Shown here: in pieces, positions 6,851 to 11,893 of the stretch
Layout of the letters: each line of letters starts with the position of its first letter
How positions within the stretch are numbered: position 1 is the first letter of the stretch
DNA from: Synura sp. LO234KE
Lineage: Eukaryota; Sar; Synurophyceae; Synurales; Mallomonadaceae
Direction of reading: 5' to 3'
DNA length: 11,893 nucleotides
Assembly (NCBI GenBank): GCA_015143735.1
Contig: VKHC01000452.1
Coordinates: 1 to 11,893 of the forward strand
Notes under the pieces: model-generated
The model's input: only the letters and a program-made list of their open reading frames with translations
Database searches by the model: none
Told to the model about the DNA's origin: nothing
Translations under genes and position numbers: made by a program

Positions 6851-8020
6851 CTAAATAAGCTTGATCGAAATTCAAATCCGGAGAAATTTTACCTCTGTCA
6901 GGATTGAGTTGGCTGGCAGCCTGAAGTACCTTCGCCTTTATATTCCACGGATTACTTTCTCCGTGACGATAACTATCTTCGATAAGCTGGAGAAACCACA
7001 TATGGTGGTGGCATTCTCCATGTTAGTACAGCTAACGCTAACAGCTGAAAGCGGGGTCGCCTGCGCTTTATGAAGCCTTAGATGTCGTTTATCTAGAGAC
7101 ACTTGGCCAAATTCTGAAGCAAAACTACTGAGAAGTCGAGTATTAAAATACGTCGGTGTGTTTTTGTACGGTCTCACAAAACAAGTTTTAAAACTAGCAC
7201 CGTTACGTAAAAGCAAAGCATGACAGTGAAACAGAAGTGTGTCTTTGAGTAAAATATATAAACTTCTTACTCTAGAAATGAAAAGTTAAGATGATTTCTC
7301 AACGTTAATTAACGTAGAAATGATGATGCTACTAAGATGAACGCATATGATTATATTAGTTGATTTGCAAGCACCATGATGAATCTGGTTGTGCAAAAAC
7401 TTCACGATAGCGCTAGAATTCTTAGGTTGCTTTTCCTAAAGAACGGGAAATATCATATGGATTAAGCAAAATTTTAAAAATCTAAAGGACGGATTGATTA
7501 GTATGATTGAAAAATGTGTCACCGATTGTAGCGGTTCCACCGGTTAAGCCAGGGCTATAACAGTGGACCCGAGTACACCCCCAGCGGATCTTATTCAAAC
7601 GCACGTACGCCTGCAATAGCAGATGGTGAACTTTTGTCACAGCGGCACCGAGGATGCTGTAAGATAGATTTTTTAGTATCAGCAAAGAATTTTTTGATAA
7701 ACTGCCTGTCGGTAGCAAGGGATGAAGTTTTTTGTGTATAGAGGTCTGCTGTTTTTTCGGTTCAGTGGTTCGATAGTAGAACTGTACGTCGGCCTCATTG
7801 ATCTCGCAGCCATATTTGCTCACTATCTGAGGAGTAATTGTCAACCTCTTCCGCCAGTGACAGATTTTGTAAAAAGTGATTTAATAGAGCCAGGCTTCGA
7901 TAGACTAGTTTAAAGAAGGCGCTATAAAAATTTCCTTTTACTTTACACCGGGGAATATGAAAAGAGCAGCTCTACTGAAAGTACTCTTGCTAAGCTTCAT
8001 CAGCCCGGTATATGAGTTCC
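6851..8020. other. AT-rich spacer without a convincing gene
   Basis: Several short open frames exist on both strands (for example 6861-7073 plus, 7482-7844 minus) but none shows a domain, good start context or splice support. Structural oddities are an imperfect hairpin at 6988-7020 (TGGAGAA...TTCTCCA with an inner CCAC/GTGG stem) and a 14-bp palindrome ACGTTAATTAACGT at 7302-7315 flanked by ATTTCT and AGAAAT. The last part must contain the 3' UTR of the membrane-protein gene that ends at 8021. Confidence 0.4.
7482..7844 (-). CDS. Doubtful 120-codon open frame, unrecognised
   Basis: This is the longest frame between 6850 and 8020. The translation is mixed in composition, with a Lys/Gln-rich N-terminal third and a hydrophobic middle (LLILKNLSYSILGAAVTKV), and no family that I recognise. 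It lies about 180 bases downstream of the membrane-protein gene on the same strand. It could be part of that transcript's 3' UTR, an exon, a young gene or chance. I lean towards chance. Confidence 0.15.
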   Translation of the reverse strand: MTITPQIVSKYGCEINEADVQFYYRTTEPKKQQTSIHKKLHPLLPTGSLSKNSLLILKNLSYSILGAAVTKVHHLLLQAYVRLNKIRWGCTRVHCYSPGLTGGTATIGDTFFNHTNQSVL

Positions 8021-9244
8021 CTAACTCTCCTTCTTAGATTTCTCAGCTTCCTTTCTATCAGCGGCTTGCAATGCTTGATCCACATATATCCTGAGCAGCC
8101 CGGGCGATACGATTGCAAGGAGGGGATCGATGGTCCACATGGCATCGCCAGCCAGATTGCCCCACCAATCCAATAGGGCATGTGGCAAGAAGAGCCCGAT
8201 TCGCTGATAAGTAGTGCTGCTATTGTACTGCTGCTCAGAGACGTAGAATGCAAACACGCACAAGAAGTAACCATAAAAGGCGATCAGGTTGAGTAAGAAG
8301 AAAACAAATTCCAACGGAGCCTTGCTGTAACTCTCCACAGAACATCGTCGCAAATATTGCACTCCCGTGCTCCTTAGAGCGATCCTATCCGAAGACTGAG
8401 AAGATCCTGCGTCATTTGTGACAGTTGAATTTTCGTTAGATGTTTTGCTGGTGCTGGTGTTGGATTCTTTTCCACAAAACTTAAGTAAATTATTTTTGAC
8501 TTTATTGACATTTCCTTCGATCATGTCGTCGATGGTTAGATTTCGATTGTCCCACCAGGCATTCACATCGGCAGTTAGTATATCTAATGCGGTCATGATA
8601 TCGTCAGGATAACCGTTGTCCAGTATGAGATCGTGTAACTCCACCGGAGTAGAAATACTCCTTGTTCCAAACGCGTCCGCCAGCTGGGCCGCTCGCTTTC
8701 CATCATTTAATGCACTTAATGTTGATCTAACCATGAGGTATAAGAAATACAATAGTGCGATCTCCATATAAAATAGAGCGTCAATAACAGGCTTGGGATG
8801 CAAAGGGAGATATATATGTAACGAATTCAGAAAAAGTACAACAAATCCTAACCCAACAACCAATTCAGCGATTCCTGTCAATATTGTCTGAATCGATTTA
8901 GATTGTGAATTATCAATGTGTTCGCAAACTATAAGGAAGGCAGGACCTTTTCCCTCATCTTGGACATCTTTTGGCCCAATCATTGCAACGGCTCTTTTCC
9001 CAACCGCCTGGAAAAACGAATAATCGCGTATTCCAGAATAAACATGCCAGAAACCATTTTTGATGTTAAAATAGACGGCAAGTAGTTGAGTGATTGCGAT
9101 TAACACCTCAAGTCGTGTTGCGTTAGATAGTTTACCATCAAGTGTGGGAAAAGCTGCACTATGAAAAAAACCGGTTGGAGGAGATAAGGATTTGCAGACA
9201 CATAAAAAATTTCGAATCAGTGCTACCCAAGTAGAGATTGTCAT
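8021..9244 (-). CDS. Polytopic membrane protein of unknown function, 407 aa
   Basis: A single uninterrupted minus-strand frame ends at TAG (8023-8021). The first ATG is at 9244 (MTISTWVALIRNFL...); the frame is open six codons further to a TTG, which is unlikely as a eukaryotic start, so I use the ATG. Hydrophobic segments in ATG numbering lie at about 44-60, 119-146, 152-174 and 310-335, with a weaker one near 374-389. Between residues 185 and 300 there is a hydrophilic loop with acidic helices and a Ser/Thr/Asn-rich stretch (about 262-287) that is probably disordered. The segment after the fourth helix contains LLDWWGNLAGDAMWTIDP, rich in Trp and Asp, which looks constrained. The C-terminus is a charged Lys/Glu tail (RKEAEKSKKES). 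No signal peptide is clear, and no transporter or enzyme motif is recognised; the family may be lineage-restricted. It is divergently arranged with the ankyrin gene at 9357. Confidence 0.85.
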   Translation of the reverse strand: MTISTWVALIRNFLCVCKSLSPPTGFFHSAAFPTLDGKLSNATRLEVLIAITQLLAVYFNIKNGFWHVYSGIRDYSFFQAVGKRAVAMIGPKDVQDEGKGPAFLIVCEHIDNSQSKSIQTILTGIAELVVGLGFVVLFLNSLHIYLPLHPKPVIDALFYMEIALLYFLYLMVRSTLSALNDGKRAAQLADAFGTRSISTPVELHDLILDNGYPDDIMTALDILTADVNAWWDNRNLTIDDMIEGNVNKVKNNLLKFCGKESNTSTSKTSNENSTVTNDAGSSQSSDRIALRSTGVQYLRRCSVESYSKAPLEFVFFLLNLIAFYGYFLCVFAFYVSEQQYNSSTTYQRIGLFLPHALLDWWGNLAGDAMWTIDPLLAIVSPGLLRIYVDQALQAADRKEAEKSKKES

Positions 9245-9356
9245 GATTATTTTATGTTCCAATTAGCACTAGCCAAAAACAAAAACCACAAAAAACAACA
9301 TAAGTAAACGTTGTTGCAACGGGGGCATTCTTGATACTTATTTTTTCATTATTACA
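9245..9356. promoter_or_regulatory. 112-bp shared promoter region of a divergent gene pair
   Basis: The start codons of the membrane-protein gene (minus) and the ankyrin gene (plus) are only 112 bp apart, so both 5' UTRs and core promoters must fit here or overlap the coding ends. The region has a poly-A/C-rich stretch (about 9272-9297), a near-perfect inverted repeat CGTTG-TTG-CAACG at 9309-9321 containing the palindrome GTTGCAAC, and a T-rich run (9340-9346) just before the ankyrin ATG. The inverted repeat is a candidate factor-binding site; no classical TATA box is clear. Confidence 0.5.
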
Positions 9357-10889
9357 ATGGCCCAAAAACGCCTCTCAACCCATGGAAAACTTCTACTTAT
9401 GGAATTAAACTCCCCTGAGAACGCGAGGATTGAAGTGTGCATTGATTACGTTAAAAGAGATCCAAACGCTGGCCTTCTAAAAGATGATGCAAGTGGGAAT
9501 AACAGTTTTCACCTTCTTCTGGGCTCAAATTACCGTGAGGACTTTGTACAAGCGTTATTTAATGAATTGATAGTTTCGTGTCCGATGGGTGTTAAGGCGG
9601 TTAACAAATCGGGATCGACGCCACTTCACCTTTGCCTTTGCCAACCTGTTATTCTAGTTCCGATTGCAACGAAAATTTTGGAAATATGTCCCAAAACAGC
9701 ATCTATTCCGAATGGTCAAGGTTTAGTTCCAATTTTCTTATCCGTAATGCGGAATAATCCCTCACCAGAGCTTACCAAGAAACTCTGTCAAGCATTTCCA
9801 GCTGGACCCTCTACGTTCAATAAGACGCATTCTTTGCCTTTGCATTTTGCAGCTTACCGTGAACGGCCAAATAAAGAAATACTACAAATGCTTATTCGCC
9901 GATATCCACAAGGTGCCGCTATGAAAAATGACTATGGCATGCTCCCACTTCACTGCATTTGTTCATTTTGTTCTGAGGATGTGGAATCTATCAAGCTCCT
10001 TTACGAAGCCTACCCAGAGGGAATTCGAATACCAGATCGTCAAGGAAAGACTTGTTTGCATTTGGCTACTTTAGCTGTAGGAAAGAATCATACCCAAGCA
10101 GTGCTAAGAGAAGAAGAGGAGCTCACCCTGGAACAAGTCGCCAGAGAGGGTACAACTAGCTCCGGCGGCGATGATAGCCATCAAGAGCGAAGTCGACCTA
10201 CTGGAGACGACGCTTACCATGATGATGAATATTATGACGACGACGATGGCGAGGAGGACCCAGGTCATTCTCAGTCATCGCGAAAGTCTCGTCGATCGGA
10301 ATTAGATGAATTGGACAACACCAAATCCCGGCAAGTGATCCGATTCCTCGTCCATCTCTACCCCCAAGCACTAGTTACTGAAAACAACTTCCAAGCTATA
10401 CCAGTGGAGACTGTGTTAGAGAAGACGAGAGCGATGAAAACCAAGTATAAAAAGGTCTCTGTGTACGGCCTGTACGACGACCCACCCACCGCTCGGCTGT
10501 TACTCTATGCGCATTGGTCATATAGTCAGAAAAAAATTCTTCCCCCTCCGAGATTCAAATATACTCAGATTCTACGAGAGCTGAACTGGCTGGCGAGAAG
10601 GGAGGCGCTGCTCTTGGCGCTTGACGGAGACTGGCCTCGTCCTCGTCCACAGCAACCTGTGGTTTCTAACTCCAGCGCCTCATCCAATAACAATCTGTCG
10701 TCTAAACTATCTGGAAGCACCAAGAATCACAAGCAGCATTCTGGACGTGGCGATAAACGTGGAGGCTCATCGGCCGGTGCAGAAGCCCGACCCCTGGTCC
10801 CCGCGCCTTTGAGTAAAAATAATATCCTCGGGCGACTAATACGTGAAGGATACGAAGACTGTGCTCGTTACTGTATACTGTGGCTATGA
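9357..10889 (+). CDS. Ankyrin-repeat protein, 510 aa
   Basis: A single-exon frame with good start context (ACAATGG, A at -3 and G at +4) ending at TGA 10887-10889. Residues about 40-245 form at least five to six divergent ankyrin repeats with recognisable cores: SGNNSFHLLL (46-55), SGSTPLHLCL (85-94), HSLPLHFAAY (158-167), YGMLPLHCIC (193-202) and QGKTCLHLAT (229-238), several followed by a helix ending in YPxG/FPxG. Ankyrin arrays bind other proteins; the partner cannot be told. Residues about 255-320 are a disordered, very acidic and Ser-rich insertion (DDDDGEED near 294-301). After it, VIRFLVHLYPQALVTENN (327-344) looks like a further repeat. A basic/Ser/Asn-rich linker (about 428-478) leads to a hydrophobic C-terminus, ILGRLIREGYEDCARYCILWL from 490. 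There is no signal peptide or membrane segment, so it is probably cytosolic or nuclear. This architecture resembles diatom ankyrin-family proteins. Confidence 0.92.
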   Translation: MAQKRLSTHGKLLLMELNSPENARIEVCIDYVKRDPNAGLLKDDASGNNSFHLLLGSNYREDFVQALFNELIVSCPMGVKAVNKSGSTPLHLCLCQPVILVPIATKILEICPKTASIPNGQGLVPIFLSVMRNNPSPELTKKLCQAFPAGPSTFNKTHSLPLHFAAYRERPNKEILQMLIRRYPQGAAMKNDYGMLPLHCICSFCSEDVESIKLLYEAYPEGIRIPDRQGKTCLHLATLAVGKNHTQAVLREEEELTLEQVAREGTTSSGGDDSHQERSRPTGDDAYHDDEYYDDDDGEEDPGHSQSSRKSRRSELDELDNTKSRQVIRFLVHLYPQALVTENNFQAIPVETVLEKTRAMKTKYKKVSVYGLYDDPPTARLLLYAHWSYSQKKILPPPRFKYTQILRELNWLARREALLLALDGDWPRPRPQQPVVSNSSASSNNNLSSKLSGSTKNHKQHSGRGDKRGGSSAGAEARPLVPAPLSKNNILGRLIREGYEDCARYCILWL

Positions 10890-11402
10890 TCGAGGGGACG
10901 GATTGGATTATATATCTGCATCTTATCTGCCCCTATCCTATCAAAATTCAGAACACAACTACAATACACATACCTGCTCTGCAATACACATTTGCGTTCT
11001 AGCGGCGGGTACTTTCATATAGGAGATTCGCACCAATTAAATCTGCCTTGCTTGATACTGTAAATATATATCATATTTTCTTCTTCACGCTACTTAACCT
11101 GAACCACTTGATGTGCGTGAGGATCTTGTGCGACTCGCAGTATTTTGGAAATGATTTGAATGTATGCCCATCTATTTTGAACTGCTACCTCTTCTCGATA
11201 TACTTCGTGTCCATGCTGGATGCATTGCCCTAGTTTAGATCTCTTGAGCGTCTAGGAAATAGCTTGACTTAGATCGACAATATCTAGGAAATAGCTTGGC
11301 TTGAATGGCACGTAATGATGTCCTATAAGCTTCTTAGAAAATTTAGCGAAGAGTGACCAAACGACACGAAGTTGTGGCTAGAGTAGTACAAGAAATTATA
11401 GT
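10890..11402. other. AT-rich spacer downstream of the ankyrin gene
   Basis: This contains the ankyrin 3' UTR and no convincing gene. CAATACACAT occurs twice, 20 nt apart (10962-10971 and 10982-10991). A pair of longer direct repeats is listed separately at 11251-11302. The small open frame at 11048-11233 is AT-rich and hydrophobic by composition and is not called. Confidence 0.45.
11251..11302 (+). repeat. Two 20-bp direct repeats, 32-bp period
   Basis: TCTAGGAAATAGCTTGACTT at 11251-11270 and TCTAGGAAATAGCTTGGCTT at 11283-11302 differ at one base. The sequence between them shows no function; a small slippage or tandem duplication is likely. Confidence 0.9.
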
Positions 11403-11710
11403 ATGAATGAATATTTAGTGTCATGTTACTACTCGGCTTCTGAGCAGTTTTGCCAAGGCTTTTCGATCAAGTTTTGGCTAAAGGCTTTTCGATCAACAAC
11501 GATATCTCAGCCTCCTTCAAAGCAAATCGCAGGCGACGGTAACCGCCAAGGAGACAGGAATCCAAGGGTATTCCTAGTGGCGACGGTAGTAATCCAAGCC
11601 ACCAGCAGCCAACTCAATCTGACAGGAACGAGGATAAAACTTTCCAGTTTCCCAGGCAGTCAATAGAAAACGAATTGGAATTTCGGCAACAAGCTGATTT
11701 TGCAAAATAA
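11403..11710 (+). pseudogene. Frameshifted 3' remnant of a hydrophilic coding region
   Basis: Two overlapping plus-strand frames both look coding in turn. Frame 3 gives ISQPPSKQIAGDGNRQGDRN to about 11560; frame 2 then continues PSGDGSNPSHQQPTQSDRN through SIENELEFRQQADFAK to TAA 11708-11710. The composition (Gln, Asn, Asp, Ser, Arg) and the repeated GDGN/GDRN/GDGS pattern carry across the change of frame, which points to a one-base indel in a once continuous low-complexity protein end. The upstream part contains a tandem duplication (11447-11496) and no clear start. No domain is recognised. An unseen splice is a less likely explanation, since no intron-sized gap fits. Confidence 0.35.
11447..11496 (+). 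repeat. Tandem duplication of about 25 bp
   Basis: GTTTTGCCAAGGCTTTTCGATCAA (11447-11470) is followed directly by GTTTTGGCTAAAGGCTTTTCGATCAA (11471-11496), with AAGGCTTTTCGATCAA identical in both. The copies differ in length by two bases, so the duplication shifts the reading frame of anything crossing it. Confidence 0.85.
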
Positions 11711-11893
11711 TTTTGTCATGATCATTTTGGTGCTCTGCGGAAAATGATGAAAAACGAGATTTTATGTTTTTGGGGGTTGTAGTGTGCTTAGTAATTATAG
11801 GTTGATTTATTTTATATTCCCGAAAATCGTATAGTTAGATTAAGTAGTTGAGGACTGAAACAAAAGACAGACCAAAATGAGAGGACACCCCGC
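11711..11893. other. AT-rich end of window with a small hairpin
   Basis: No gene is seen. ATCATTTT (11721-11728) and AAAATGAT (11741-11748) can pair around a 12-nt loop just after the stop of the remnant at 11708; this may be a 3' UTR stem-loop or chance. Confidence 0.35.

Noticed and set aside
7500-7620. Possible tRNA (GGTTCCACC-like run near 7531-7539)
   Set aside because: No acceptor, D or anticodon stems could be fitted around it.
7990-8274. Minus-strand 94-codon frame
   Set aside because: Shadow frame overlapping the end of the intact membrane-protein gene.
9245-9262. Start of the membrane-protein gene at 9262
   Set aside because: The codon there is TTG; the first ATG in frame is at 9244, and a non-ATG start is unlikely in a nuclear gene.

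Overview
The window looks like nuclear DNA of a unicellular photosynthetic stramenopile, most likely a diatom. This is an inference from three things: a protein with diatom-style divergent ankyrin repeats (LPLH/TPLH cores followed by a helix ending in YPxG), compact genes with few and very short introns, and a mosaic of moderate-GC genes and C-rich decayed transposable elements. No ribosomal RNA, tRNA, CRISPR or operon-like layout was seen, and the species cannot be fixed from the sequence.

Layout. Positions 1-450 hold the 3' end of a decayed C-rich element running on the plus strand. Positions 729-1128 (minus) hold a small CHY-type zinc-finger gene split by a 67-nt intron; the intron and the first exon (nine codons) were worked out by hand. 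Positions 1129-1903 are mostly AT-rich and I see no gene there. Positions 1904-5631 form a repeat-bounded unit: two 467-bp direct copies (1904-2370 and 5165-5631, one mismatch) flank a heavily decayed gag-like plus-strand coding region (2557-4997) and its non-coding tail (to about 5160). Each 467-bp copy carries, on the minus strand, the same intact C-terminal piece of an unrecognised protein and a putative poly(A) signal. Positions 5640-6850 are a second C-rich, pyrimidine-skewed decayed element. Positions 6851-8020 are AT-rich with no convincing gene.

The right half holds the two best genes, a divergent pair sharing a 112-bp promoter region: an unrecognised polytopic membrane protein (8021-9244, minus, 407 aa from its first ATG) and a 510-aa ankyrin-repeat protein (9357-10889, plus). 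Beyond 10890 the sequence is AT-rich, with short direct repeats and the 3' remnant of a frameshifted hydrophilic coding region (about 11403-11710).

Nothing here forms an obvious multi-gene pathway. The points most worth checking are the nearly identical 467-bp repeat around a much older interior, the spliced CHY zinc-finger gene, the unknown membrane protein, and its tight head-to-head arrangement with the ankyrin gene. I found no clear reverse transcriptase, integrase or transposase, so the class of the mobile elements is open.
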